From NCBI GenBank assembly GCA_037176725.1, contig JAZBRS010000057.1, forward strand, positions 86,945,501-87,009,500: DNA of 64,000 nt, given 5' to 3'. Position numbers and translations under genes: made by a program. The notes beneath the pieces were generated by a model. It was not told where the DNA came from. It saw nothing but the letters and a program-made list of their open reading frames with translations, and did not search any database. Below are positions 45,845 to 55,299 of the stretch, piece after piece (the first letter of the stretch is position 1; every line of letters begins with the position of its first letter). Source of the stretch: Posidonia oceanica. Taxonomy: Eukaryota > Streptophyta > Magnoliopsida > Alismatales > Posidoniaceae.

Positions 45845-47830
45845 TCAACAGCAGAGGGCCTTTGAGCACGGGTAGTCTAATGGCTCAGTGTGCATATCAA
45901 GGGTAGTACCTTTTGAGGTGCAGTGCATTCCAGGGGTATTCAAGCCTAGTGCCATCCTCTCTGGCAAACAATAGGCATTGCCTGGATATGCCTCAACCAC
46001 CAAGTATGGTCCTTCCCAATTTGGTCTCAGTTTCCCATACTTGCGAGGAAGGATTTCTTTAAGCACCCAATCATCAATATTGAATTTACGTTCAATTACT
46101 TTCTTCTTATATGCTCTTGCAAGTCGTTCTTGGTAGAGGCGTGCATGCTCAGCTGCTTGCAACCGCTTCTCATCTAGCAAATCCAACTGTAGACTTAATA
46201 ATTGCCTCTTATCCTCGGCAGTTATCTCATTGTCGAGTTGTATCCTGGATGAGGGGACCATGACCTCAAATGGGACTACCGACTCCATACCATAAGTAAG
46301 CGCAAACGGGGTTTGGCCTGTAGGCGTTCTTATGGAGGTTCGATAGGCCCACAAGGTATCAGTTAGCTTATCTGTCCAGTCATGTCCCTTAGCTCCTACC
46401 GTTTTCTTAAGGATTCGGATTAATGTTTTATTAGTAGCTTCAGCTTGCCCATTACCTTGGGGGTAATATGGCAATGAATGATGCAAATCGATCTTAAACT
46501 TCTTACAGAGCTTTTTGAAGTCTTGGGATACGAAGATTGCACCATTGTCTGCTACCAATTTCTTTGGGATCCCGAACCTTGAGATAATGTTCTTCTGCAC
46601 GAACTTGCAAAGATTTGAAGCTTTGATTTCAGTGAACGCTTCCGCTTCAGCCCATTTGGTGAAGTACTCAATGGCTGTGAGGATGAACCTATTCTGCTTT
46701 TCAGTGTCGAATGGTCCGACGACATCAAATGCCCACATAGAGAAGGGCCACACTACTTGAGTCGGATTCAACTCTGATGCTGGTGCATGTATTCTATCTG
46801 CATGGATCTGGCACTGCTTGCACCTTCTCACTTTGTTTGCGTAATCCGCCTCCATTGTGGACCAGTAGTATCCTCTGCGCAATATCATTTTTACCATGAA
46901 TTGAGAACTGATGTGTCCTCCACATATGCCTTCATGCATTTCTCTGATGATAACTACGACCTCCTCATAAGTGACACAGTGCAGCTCTATTCCGCTGAAG
47001 GACCTTTTGAAAAGGACCCTGGCTCTCGTGAAGTATCTTGTAGCCATCCTCCGAACTGCCTCCTTGTCTTGTGAAGTTGCATAGTCGGGGAAGATCCTGT
47101 CTTGAATGTAGTTCTGGATGTCAAAGAACCATGGGTTCCCGTCATCCTCTATGTTGTAGCAAACTTCAAACATGCCTACTCTTGATTCCCCAACTTTTCG
47201 TCTAAGCTCCACGGCCCATGACTCAGTTGAGTCAATGGCAGGTATCCCGTGTTGCTGAACCATTATTGTTTGCTCCCGGATGTTGATGGGGAACTCGATT
47301 GAGGAAGCCAGCGAAGCGAGAGCATCCGCTAGTAGGTTATGACTCCGGAGGGTGTGGACGTACACCACTTGCTGAAACCGCGCCAAGAGGAGGCATGCCA
47401 TGCCCTTGTATTCTTCTAGCCTTGGGTTGAGGGTTCTATACTTGTTCAGAATTTGTCTTAGAGCCAATTGGGAGTCTTTGATGAGTTTCAACCGCTTTGC
47501 CCATAGTTCCAGTACTAGGCGTAGTACGAGGATCAAGGCCTCGTATTCTGCAACATTATTGGTATTTGCGGTGAAGTTTAGTTGTACAACTCGAGGAATG
47601 AGAACTCCCTCCGGAGTGAGAAGTGCTACTCCGATGCCTGCCCCTTGTCTGGTGAGTGCTCCATCAAAGTAGAGGGTCCATTGTTGAGTGGGAGACTCGG
47701 TGGCCTGTATTTCCAGTATCTCCTCATCGGGGAAGTCTGTTCGGACTGGTTGATAGTCTTCTATTGGGAGTTCTGTCAGGTGATCTGCAATGGCCTGCCC
47801 CTTGACTGCCTTCTGGGACACATATTGCAA
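45845..47830 (-). CDS. RNase H end, second RNase H and integrase of B
   Basis: 661 codons without a stop. The second, archaeal-type RNase H lies at about residues 40-180: acidic residues in LYFDGAL, NVAEYEAL, IKDSQLAL and NLLADALAS. Integrase follows: HHCC finger (HEGICGGHI ... RRCKQCQ, residues 300-345), DDE core (MWAFDVVGPF, LVADNGAIF, GQAEATNK), then the GPY-type C-terminal region (KLRPNWEGPYLVVEAYPGNA). All catalytic residues are present. Two TAG codons upstream (47855-47857, 47948-47950) and a TAA at 48083-48085 separate it from RT in the same frame, so the polyprotein is interrupted even though this domain is intact. Integrase inserts element DNA in the nucleus. Confidence 0.9.
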   Translation of the reverse strand: MQYVSQKAVKGQAIADHLTELPIEDYQPVRTDFPDEEILEIQATESPTQQWTLYFDGALTRQGAGIGVALLTPEGVLIPRVVQLNFTANTNNVAEYEALILVLRLVLELWAKRLKLIKDSQLALRQILNKYRTLNPRLEEYKGMACLLLARFQQVVYVHTLRSHNLLADALASLASSIEFPINIREQTIMVQQHGIPAIDSTESWAVELRRKVGESRVGMFEVCYNIEDDGNPWFFDIQNYIQDRIFPDYATSQDKEAVRRMATRYFTRARVLFKRSFSGIELHCVTYEEVVVIIREMHEGICGGHISSQFMVKMILRRGYYWSTMEADYANKVRRCKQCQIHADRIHAPASELNPTQVVWPFSMWAFDVVGPFDTEKQNRFILTAIEYFTKWAEAEAFTEIKASNLCKFVQKNIISRFGIPKKLVADNGAIFVSQDFKKLCKKFKIDLHHSLPYYPQGNGQAEATNKTLIRILKKTVGAKGHDWTDKLTDTLWAYRTSIRTPTGQTPFALTYGMESVVPFEVMVPSSRIQLDNEITAEDKRQLLSLQLDLLDEKRLQAAEHARLYQERLARAYKKKVIERKFNIDDWVLKEILPRKYGKLRPNWEGPYLVVEAYPGNAYCLPERMALGLNTPGMHCTSKGTTLDMHTEPLDYPCSKALCC

Positions 47831-48082
47831 GTCAAATTCAGTGAGGAGTAGTTGCTACCTTGCTAACCTTCCACAGAGGGCTGGCTTCTCGAACGTATAT
47901 TTGATTGGGTCCATCTTGGCAATGTAACAAACTTTATGGGCTAGGAACTAGTGTCTCAACTTTTGAGATGCCCATACCAAGGCCAAGCAGTGCTTTTCTA
48001 TGGCCGTATACTTCTCTTCAGAACCCAGGAAAGTTCTACTCAGATAGTAGATAGCTTTTTCCTTCTTTCCATCTTCATCATG

Positions 48083-49756
48083 TTAAGCTAGCACTACCCC
48101 TATTGATGATGCAGTGGCTGCCACATAGAGTAGTAAAGGCTTCCCTGGCACAGGTGCTGACAAGACTGGGGGAGTCATGAGATATGCTTTGAGTTCATCA
48201 AAAGCATTCTGGCATTTCTCATCCAAGGTGAATTCCCTTCCTCCCTTCAGTAACTCATAAAATGGCTTACATGGATCTGCATGTTGTGAGATGAATCTCC
48301 TGATGAATTGTAAGCGGCCAATAAGTCCCCTGAGTTCCTTGATGTTTCGGGGTGGAGGCATCTGTACTATTGCTCTGGCCTTTTGTGGGTCCACCTCGAT
48401 CCCTCTTTTGCTGATGATGAAGCCCAGTAGCTTCCCGACAGTTACCCCAAACACACATTTCTTTGGGTTCATTTTCAGCTGATATTGCCTTGCTCTGCTC
48501 AGTACCCTTCTTAGCGCCTTAAAGTGTGCCTCCCTTGTTCTTGATTTGACCAAGATGTCGTCAACATACACTTCCATGCAATCGTGCATCATGTCGTGGA
48601 AGATGGCCATCATCGCTCTCTGATATGTTGCGCCAGCATTCTTGAGACCAAATGGCATGACTACGTAGCAGTATGTCTCCCATGGTGTGATGAACGACGT
48701 CTTCTCTTGGTCCTCCTCTGCTAGCTTAATCTGGTTGTAACCGGAGAAACCATCCATGAAAGATAGCATCTCAAATCTTGCTGTATTGTCCACTAGCAAG
48801 TCAATATGTGGGAAAGGGAAGTCATCCTTGGGACAGGCGGTGTTGAGGTTGCGACAGTCAATGCAAACCCAAACTTTCCCATCCTTTTTGGCTACTGGTA
48901 CTATATTTGAGACCCAGCTGGGGTACACAACCACTCTGATGAATTTCGCTTTGTGGAGCTTGTCAATTTCATCTTTGACTTTGAGGGCGAGTTCCGGCCT
49001 TAGTCGCCTCAGTTTCTGCTTGACGGGCTTGGTTCCAGAGTTTAGTGGAAGCAGGTCTTCCACTAGGGCTGATTGTAGTCCAGGCATATCCTCGTATTTG
49101 AAGGCCAGCACATCCATAAATTCTTTCAAGATTTGGACCATTTCCTCCCGCTCTTTTGGACTCAGGCTTGCACTTATGAGTATTGGTTTTGGCTCTTCGG
49201 TGGTTCCCAAGTTGACCTCCATGGTTTCCTCCTCGGCTGCCTTGGTTTGCTCATCATATTTGTCCATGAGGTGCTTAAGGAGGTTTGAGTCTGTCTCTTG
49301 ATCTTCTTCCTCATCACTGCAGCTAACCAGTTCGTATGCTTCTATTCCTGTACACTTCCCAAACCGATCAAACTCTTCTACTAGGAAGACCATGTTAGTA
49401 GTAGCCAGCTCCTGAGGCAATGCCTCCGTGTATTGACACACGCGCACAGTCTTGGAAGCGGTGGTCGAAGTTGACCGCGAGCTACTAGAACTAACATGGT
49501 GATCCTCTCCCTTATTGAAAACAGAAAGTAAACTACTTTTATTCTTAGGAAATGAAAGTAATGCAGAATTAAACAAAGTTTTATTTACAGCGTCTAGGGG
49601 GATGCCCCTAGAGTTACCTCCATCAGTAGAGGTAGGAGCTTCTCTAGGCAGGCTCGTTAGGATTGACGTTCCTATCATCTTCGAGAAGTTCATAGTCGGC
49701 CCCTGGATCGGGGTCAACTTCAGGTCTCTGAGGTTGCAGCCCTTCAGAGAGATCAA
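48083..49756 (-). CDS. Reverse transcriptase and start of RNase H, element B
   Basis: 557 codons. A low-complexity and acidic N-terminal third (SSSSSRSTSTTASKTVRVC; SCSDEEEDQETDS) precedes RT from about residue 225. Blocks seen: VKQKLRRLRPELALKVKDEI, NIVPVAKKDGKVWVCIDCRN, LSFMDGFSGYNQIKLAEEDQ, the TSFITPW and VVMPFGLKNAGATYQ blocks, and catalytic MEVYVDDILVKSR. RNase H begins at LLLYVAATASSIGVVLA and is cut by TAA 48083-48085. The downstream part continues in frame to 47830. RT copies the RNA genome in the cytoplasmic particle; both YVDD aspartates are present. Confidence 0.9.
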   Translation of the reverse strand: MISLKGCNLRDLKLTPIQGPTMNFSKMIGTSILTSLPREAPTSTDGGNSRGIPLDAVNKTLFNSALLSFPKNKSSLLSVFNKGEDHHVSSSSSRSTSTTASKTVRVCQYTEALPQELATTNMVFLVEEFDRFGKCTGIEAYELVSCSDEEEDQETDSNLLKHLMDKYDEQTKAAEEETMEVNLGTTEEPKPILISASLSPKEREEMVQILKEFMDVLAFKYEDMPGLQSALVEDLLPLNSGTKPVKQKLRRLRPELALKVKDEIDKLHKAKFIRVVVYPSWVSNIVPVAKKDGKVWVCIDCRNLNTACPKDDFPFPHIDLLVDNTARFEMLSFMDGFSGYNQIKLAEEDQEKTSFITPWETYCYVVMPFGLKNAGATYQRAMMAIFHDMMHDCMEVYVDDILVKSRTREAHFKALRRVLSRARQYQLKMNPKKCVFGVTVGKLLGFIISKRGIEVDPQKARAIVQMPPPRNIKELRGLIGRLQFIRRFISQHADPCKPFYELLKGGREFTLDEKCQNAFDELKAYLMTPPVLSAPVPGKPLLLYVAATASSIGVVLA

Positions 49757-50123
49757 CCGTGAGGTGGCGACCCTTGTCTACGAGTCGTTGTGACTTGCGT
49801 AGAATCTGCCCCAGCCTTTGCTCCAAAGAGGAAGAGATGTCCGAAGCTAGAGGAGGCGGACGCTTGGAAGCGGCAGTGCCGGAAGAAGAGGGAGAAGTAG
49901 AAAGAGGTGGCCAATCCGGAGGTTCGGGGGTCACGGCGCCGGAAGAAGAGGGCGAAGAAGAAAGAGGTGGCCGATCCGGAGGTTCGGAGGCTAGTGCACC
50001 TAACAGTGGTGGCGATGATGTTGTAGTCTGACCTTCGTGAGGTTTTGCTGGCAACTCTTTTGCAGTCTGACCTTCGTGAGGTTTTGCTACGACAGTCTGG
50101 CCTTCATGAGGCTTTGCTGTCAA
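49644..50123 (-). CDS. Proline-rich linker ORF between G-patch and RT of B (other frame)
   Basis: 159 codons in a frame different from the flanking gag-pol frame. It starts with three AKPHEGQT repeats and two near-copies of a Pro/Ser block (PPDRPPLSSSPSSSG / PPDWPPLSTSPSSSG), then an acidic end. The flanking main frame has several stops across 49760-50140. Either two compensating indels displaced the frame here, or the region is an intron; Ogre elements are known to splice an intron between protease and RT. The repeats look coding. Confidence 0.45.
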   Translation of the reverse strand: MTAKPHEGQTVVAKPHEGQTAKELPAKPHEGQTTTSSPPLLGALASEPPDRPPLSSSPSSSGAVTPEPPDWPPLSTSPSSSGTAASKRPPPLASDISSSLEQRLGQILRKSQRLVDKGRHLTVDLSEGLQPQRPEVDPDPGADYELLEDDRNVNPNEPA

Positions 50124-50302
50124 CTCCCTTGCAGCTGACTTTTGTGAGGCTCTGCTGGCAATTCAAGTGTTTGGAATAAGCCAGAAATGTTTACGTCGAC
50201 TATGTCCTCTGTACTTTGGAGAGTGTATTTGGTTGATTGCGCCAAAATAATATTTGCCAGGGGGGATGAATTCGGATCGAATATCCCTACGCTGGTAAAA
50301 TG

Positions 50303-50632
50303 TCATTGTAGATTCCACTGTAATGGTCGTCCGTCGGGGAACTGGTCGAAACCGAGTCCTCCCCTTCCTTCTCTGTCACAAGCCTTCACTGGCTCCTTCA
50401 TTCCCTTTCCTTCTGGGCCTAAACCCTGTCCTTTCTTGTAGCCAATTCTCCTCCTGATTTCCCATCCCACATTCATGGATGGTCCTTTGCTTTTGGAGGG
50501 TTCCTTCTTCTTGTGAAACAGCCTAGGCCTAGCCCACTTGTCCCTCAGCTCGACCATAGATACGACATTCTTGCCTTTGTCGGCCCGGGTCAGCTTTTCT
50601 CGCACACTGAACTGGTGCGGCAGGTATATCAC
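50303..50632 (-). CDS. G-patch domain between protease and RT, element B
   Basis: Same frame as gag-pol. The basic N-terminal half is followed by GWEIRRRIGYKKGQGLGPEG, then KGMKEPVKACDREGRGGLGF, the complete G-patch pattern (G-x2-hydrophobic ... GLG ... G-x2-EP ... GLGF). G-patches bind RNA and activate DEAH helicases. In betaretroviruses such as Mason-Pfizer monkey virus a G-patch also follows the protease. A TGA at 50303-50305 ends it. The listed start is only the first Met; the frame is open up to the TAG at 50813. Confidence 0.75.
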   Translation of the reverse strand: MIYLPHQFSVREKLTRADKGKNVVSMVELRDKWARPRLFHKKKEPSKSKGPSMNVGWEIRRRIGYKKGQGLGPEGKGMKEPVKACDREGRGGLGFDQFPDGRPLQWNLQ

Positions 50633-50812
50633 ATTTGCCTCTGCTTCTTGGCCTGGTATGTCTCCTACTATCTTGATGATTTTCCCATTGTGTGGGAATT
50701 TCAGGCATTGGTGCCGAGGAGATGATACTCCTTTTAGACTGTCCAGCCATTGTCTCCCCAGGATGATCTGATATGGGACATTGACGTCTATGACGAGTAG
50801 TTGGGTTAGAAC

Positions 50813-51319
50813 CTAAGCTGGTCCTATCCCTATCTTTGTGGTCCACTTGCCGTGTGCTTTCCTCTTGCTGTCATCATACCCGGTAATCGTCATGTCAATG
50901 GGGTTTAAGGAGGCCTCATTCACGCCCAAGGCTCGTATTGTATTCAACGAGCATATGTTCATTGATGCACCAGTATCTATGAGCACTTCAGAAATTAAGT
51001 GATTGTTTATAGAAATGGTTACATTCAATGGAGCTTTTCTCCTTTCTATTGGAGCCAACTCGCTATCAGCAAAAGTAATGATTGGTTCTACAAAGGCTGC
51101 TGTAGCTATGATGTGGAGTTCCTCTGCTGGCATGTCTGGGGCAACTTGGGCCTTCTCTAGTACTTCTAGCAGAGCTTTCCGGTGTTCATGTGAGCTGTTT
51201 ATGAGGTCATAGATCGAGATCCTGGCCTGCGTCTTCTTTAATTGCTCTAGGATGTCATATTCTGCCGACCTGGGTCCTACTTCAGGTCTGACCGGCTCTA
51301 CTTGCTCTGCTGGTGGCAT
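50813..51319 (-). CDS. Second retropepsin (canonical Tat protease position), element B
   Basis: The N-terminal helical part (ISIYDLINSSHEHRKALLEV) matches the same place in A (ISIWDLIHTSVEHREAFLRV). The active site is VLIDTGASMNICSLNTIRAL, Asp at 50975-50977. A TAG at 50813 cuts it before the second-lobe motif YQIILGRQWLDSL, which follows in the same frame near 50745-50785. It would cleave the polyprotein as a dimer. It lies about 350 residues after a first retropepsin in the same frame. Confidence 0.8.
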   Translation of the reverse strand: MPPAEQVEPVRPEVGPRSAEYDILEQLKKTQARISIYDLINSSHEHRKALLEVLEKAQVAPDMPAEELHIIATAAFVEPIITFADSELAPIERRKAPLNVTISINNHLISEVLIDTGASMNICSLNTIRALGVNEASLNPIDMTITGYDDSKRKAHGKWTTKIGIGPA

Positions 51320-51463
51320 GATTCGATTTGACAGCCTCCCTCCTCTGGTGATGGGCGCAGCAGCCTCATTCCCTTTAGATGCTCCCTTCTTGAGTGGCCA
51401 GGTGAAGATGGACTCCTTGCGTATAGATCTGCCGAGCTCTGGTGGCTTTGTGGCCCTAGCTCG

Positions 51464-53530
51464 CTACTCTGTTGGCACTTGGAAGATTGGGGATGATGGA
51501 GTAATAGTGCTCCGGTATATTGAAGTGCTGAGGGCCGGCAACTGATCTGATGGTGGCCTTGCAGCTCTGAAGATTGGAGAGACTGGTGGGGACAGCAACT
51601 TGGGCTCCCATAGGGGTGATTTTCTCCATGGCAGATGTTGTGACTCCTCCTCCTCCCGAAAGGTTGCAATTTGTGGCTCTGGCATCTTGAATGTGCATAG
51701 AATCCCGAGTCGGTTGGCTGGAATGCTGACAACCGCTCCTTCGTATTTGAATTTTAGCAATTGGTGAACTGAAGATGCTACAGCCCCGACCACTGCTAGC
51801 CAAGACCTCCCTAGGATGAGTGGCTCCAGGACTTCCTCCTTCATGATGATCATCGAAGTGATACTGGTCAAATGACCGACTGTGATTTCCATGGGTATTG
51901 TCCCTAGTGCCAACTTTTCTTTTTGATCAAACCCCGTGCACATAAAGGGAGTTCTATCCAGCTCACCCTCATTTAGCCCCAAGCTCCGGAGTGTGGAGAG
52001 AGAACTGAGGCTTCGGCTTGCTCCAGTGTCAACCAGTACTCCTTGCAGCACATTATCATTAATCCCCACTGTGATGACCAGTGGCAGCTCTTGCTTATGT
52101 AGGGGTGGAAGCTCTGAATCCTTGAAGACTATGTTTTCTCGTTCAAATTGCTGATTGGCTTTTGGAACCCAGCTTTCTTCCTCTGTGTCTTCTTGTGGCT
52201 CCTCCACTACTGCGGTGAGGTTGAACTGGCTAAGGAGCTCGTTTACTGTTAATCCTTCGTCCGCCTCACTGTCCCAGTCATCATCCGAGATTGTCTCCCA
52301 TTGTTCAGCTTGATTATCCCAGTCTTCTTTTAGCTCAACATGGTTGTCCCAGTCCTCTGATGGATTAGGCAACTGCTCGTCTTGGAATGCCATGACTTGA
52401 TGCTTGGGGAGAGGGTCGCTGTAGACCTGTTGGGATGTCCCTGTTTGCTTTCTTTGTTTGGCTCTTTTGACCAGGACATCCCATTCAAGCACATCTGCCT
52501 CCACCATGTCATAGACTATGTCTCGGAAAGTCCAGCAGTCATGGATGTTGTGACTGTGCATTCTATGGAACAGGCAGTATTTGTTCTGGTCACAATTTGG
52601 CAATTCAAGCCTAGCTGGTGGGAATTCGAGCACTTTTGCTTCTTCCAATTCTATGAACATGTCGGCCAGTGTGACTGGTAGAGGAGGGTAATGGTTGCTT
52701 TTTCCCTTCTTGCGTGGCACTGGAGGGGGAACATTATGGTAACCGCTCTCATTGCCAATGTTGTTGGGGGGATTTCGGTTGTTGGCTTGGCTATTTTGAT
52801 TACCCCTATTCCACGGCCGGGGAGCATTCCACATCAGGTGGATCTGTTGTTGAGGAGGAGGATTATTCCATGCTTGCTGCTGCTGAGGAGGGTGGCTCCA
52901 CGCTTGCTGTTGAGGAGGAGGGTGGTTCCATGTTGGTTGCTGAGGAGGAGGGTGGCTCCATGCTTGTTGCTGAGGAGGAAGGTGGCTCCATGTTGGCTGT
53001 TGTGAAGCCAGTATAGCGTGATCGAATGGCATAGGGGCGGGGCTCATCTTGTTGATGACTTCGATCACTCCCTCTATCACTTGTGCTTTCCGACTTTTCT
53101 TTGTCTCCTCCATGAATTCATGTAAGTTTTCTTTAACGGAAGCCGCCACTTCATATAAAGTCGTAACATTGGGGCAATAGGCATTCACTAGTCCCTTCTT
53201 CATTGGTCCAGTTGTGTTTGCAATGAGGGTTTGGACCACTTGTCTTTCTGGAATGGTCAGTCCTGATCTGGCTGCCATTTCCGGCCATCTGTTGGTGAAT
53301 GTAACCCAGCTTTCGCCTTGCTTCATGACCTCCTTGCTTAGGTCGTGGAAGGTTGGCTTTGGATCTATCTTGTGCTGGTACTTTGTAAGGAAGCTCTCTC
53401 TAATTTTATCAAAGCTGCTGAGGTCTTCCTTGGAGAGGGTGAGAAACCAATCCATTGGCTCTCCTTCGAGTGAGTAGAAGAACAGGTGTACCACGAGCCC
53501 CAAATCATGGAAATACGGGGCCGACTCCAT
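51464..53530 (-). CDS. gag with a first retropepsin, element B
   Basis: 688 codons. Gag core at residues 1-160 (EPMDWFLTLSKEDLSSFDKI; SWVTFTNRWPEMAARSGLTI). A repeat region of QQQAWSHPP/QQPTWNHPP units lies at about 180-235. The knuckle-like YCLFHRMHSHNIHDC is near 325. A Trp/Asp/Glu-rich stretch (EDWDNHVELKEDWDNQAEQW) follows. A complete retropepsin comes next: VLVDTGASRSLSSLSTLRSL with Asp 501 at 52028-52030, and EPLILGRSWL near 570. The ORF ends at TAG 51464-51466; the frame continues open to the second retropepsin. ATG 53530 is the first Met, but the frame upstream is open for some codons and gag in this lineage is usually longer, so an upstream or spliced start is possible. Confidence 0.85.
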   Translation of the reverse strand: MESAPYFHDLGLVVHLFFYSLEGEPMDWFLTLSKEDLSSFDKIRESFLTKYQHKIDPKPTFHDLSKEVMKQGESWVTFTNRWPEMAARSGLTIPERQVVQTLIANTTGPMKKGLVNAYCPNVTTLYEVAASVKENLHEFMEETKKSRKAQVIEGVIEVINKMSPAPMPFDHAILASQQPTWSHLPPQQQAWSHPPPQQPTWNHPPPQQQAWSHPPQQQQAWNNPPPQQQIHLMWNAPRPWNRGNQNSQANNRNPPNNIGNESGYHNVPPPVPRKKGKSNHYPPLPVTLADMFIELEEAKVLEFPPARLELPNCDQNKYCLFHRMHSHNIHDCWTFRDIVYDMVEADVLEWDVLVKRAKQRKQTGTSQQVYSDPLPKHQVMAFQDEQLPNPSEDWDNHVELKEDWDNQAEQWETISDDDWDSEADEGLTVNELLSQFNLTAVVEEPQEDTEEESWVPKANQQFERENIVFKDSELPPLHKQELPLVITVGINDNVLQGVLVDTGASRSLSSLSTLRSLGLNEGELDRTPFMCTGFDQKEKLALGTIPMEITVGHLTSITSMIIMKEEVLEPLILGRSWLAVVGAVASSVHQLLKFKYEGAVVSIPANRLGILCTFKMPEPQIATFREEEESQHLPWRKSPLWEPKLLSPPVSPIFRAARPPSDQLPALSTSIYRSTITPSSPIFQVPTE
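52820..53010. repeat. 30-bp coding repeats in gag of B
   Basis: About six units of 'gctgaggaggagggtggctc' plus 'catgcttgtt' encode a Trp-, Pro- and Gln-rich repeat. They lie between the gag core and the knuckle. Confidence 0.8.
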
Positions 53531-54484
53531 TTGGAACGGATTTTCCTTCTTTTTTTTTGGGTTTTCTAAGGCTCCTCACAAAATAGGTGAATATGATTGG
53601 TACTACCCCCTACCTCAACTCCTGAGGATGCTAGGGGGAGCCTGAATACACTTAGGTCCCTACCCCGTAGAGGTAGAGCCCAGCGTACTCGGGATTGATT
53701 GGGTCACTCACGTATGTATGCACAAGAGAAATAAACAAACCACCGAAAGGGGGAGGGAGGAATACAAGTCAAGGCTTAAGGCTCTAATTATCTTTCACTA
53801 AAAGGCCAAGGAAGAAGGAGGGCCCCTAGCAAAAGATAATGACAATACAAGTATCTTTTCTAAGCCCCTTGCAACAGAGGTGCTTGGGACCTAGATGGTT
53901 ACTTATATAACCCAAGAAATGACACAAGCAATTTAGTTCCCAATGAGGGCCATGCAAGTCATAAAAAGAAAGATGTGATTTTTTTTTTTGTTATTTTTTT
54001 TGCAAAGCACCCACAGAAACTAAAGTTCCGGTCCCTACGGCAGAGTCGATCACCTCACACCTCAGTTCTTTGGGCCAGTTATAACAAAGAAAACTAAAAG
54101 AAATTGTAAAACAGAAGGGTTCCTGTTCAGTAGTCGTTGGACGCGGATATTGCAGCGTCCAATGTTAGACGTGCCAGATCACGCGTATAACGTACTGACA
54201 GTATTTTTTTCAGAAAAACAATTATTTTTATAGATCACCCCCATGCCCGAGAATCCAGAGAGAAGGGGGAGGTGATTTCAGTTAATGATACGAGGAAAAC
54301 AAGCGAAAAGAAAGTCACGACGTCTCAAAACACTACGAGGAATTTCGTTGCTTTTCTAAATCATACGAAAAAATAGAAACTAAAATTAAATTAAGAATGT
54401 TTGTTAGCGAAGGAGGAAGAAGAAAGAAAGGGTTACTTACCTTGCACGGGGGCACTTTTAGCCGTCCCACCGTGATCGTCAGAC
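53531..54484 (-). other. 5' leader of element B
   Basis: It is non-coding. It holds two dyad modules (54136-54191) and, on the minus strand, a strong splice donor word CAAG/GTAAGT near 54434-54442. A C/T-rich run (54395-54430) is an inverted relative of the LTR. No TGG-starting primer site sits directly at the LTR edge; the nearest TGG is about 16 bases in (TGGGACGGC). Confidence 0.6.
54136..54191. repeat. 28-bp dyad modules in the 5' leader of B (two)
   Basis: 54136-54163 (GTT-GGA-CGC ... GCG-TCC-AAT) and 54164-54191 (GTT-AGA-CGT ... GCG-TAT-AAC), contiguous. Confidence 0.8.
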
Positions 54485-55299
54485 TGTGGATATGGGGTTT
54501 TTGGTGAGGCGAAGAAGATGATTGATGAAGGGAGGTTTTGTGGGAAGAAGAAGAAGGCTTCTTTTTGGCTCCCTCTTTTGCTCGCTCTATCTTCTCTTCC
54601 TCAAGGTCCCCCTTCTTTGTATCAGACTCCGTCACTCCACGTGTGATGGAATCGGTGTGATCGCCACTCTCGGTTCGCTTTCGCCAACCCTCGAGACGCT
54701 TTTGAGGAGATGTAATGTGGTTGCGGGTTCAGCTACCATGGGACAACGCCAGCATTGCCCAAGGGTGCCCGTGCTTGGTAAGTTCTTTCTTCCTTCTTCC
54801 TCCTTGTATGACAAACGTTAGCAAAACTAAACAAACAAGACAATATAGAAATGAATCAATAAGTGTAGTAATCTATCCAGAGTTAGTAGAAATGAAAGTA
54901 AAGAAAACGTAGTGAGATACGTACCCGAGGGGTTTGATCTCCCCGGTTGCAAATAAAAGAGATGTATGCCTAGTTAACAATGTATGATCTTGAAATAAAG
55001 AAATGCTTGACTATGCTATGGAATTAAACAAGTAATAACAGAAATAAAGAAAGAAATGTGTGAAACAGAGTTTCCTTTGTCTATGCACAAGGTGCAAACC
55101 GTGTTAGCATGAAGTCAACAACGACAAAATGATCCTCCAGCTATTTCTAAGACTCTTCTCTTTCAAAACCTCTCTTTTCACTCTCAGTTCTTGAGGACCT
55201 CACTTTTCTAATATTTTTAATCTCAAGAGTATGTAAGTTCCAAAAGCTTCTTAGCTCTTTTTCTCTCTCAAAAATCCGGCCTTGAACACTGTGGGGGTA

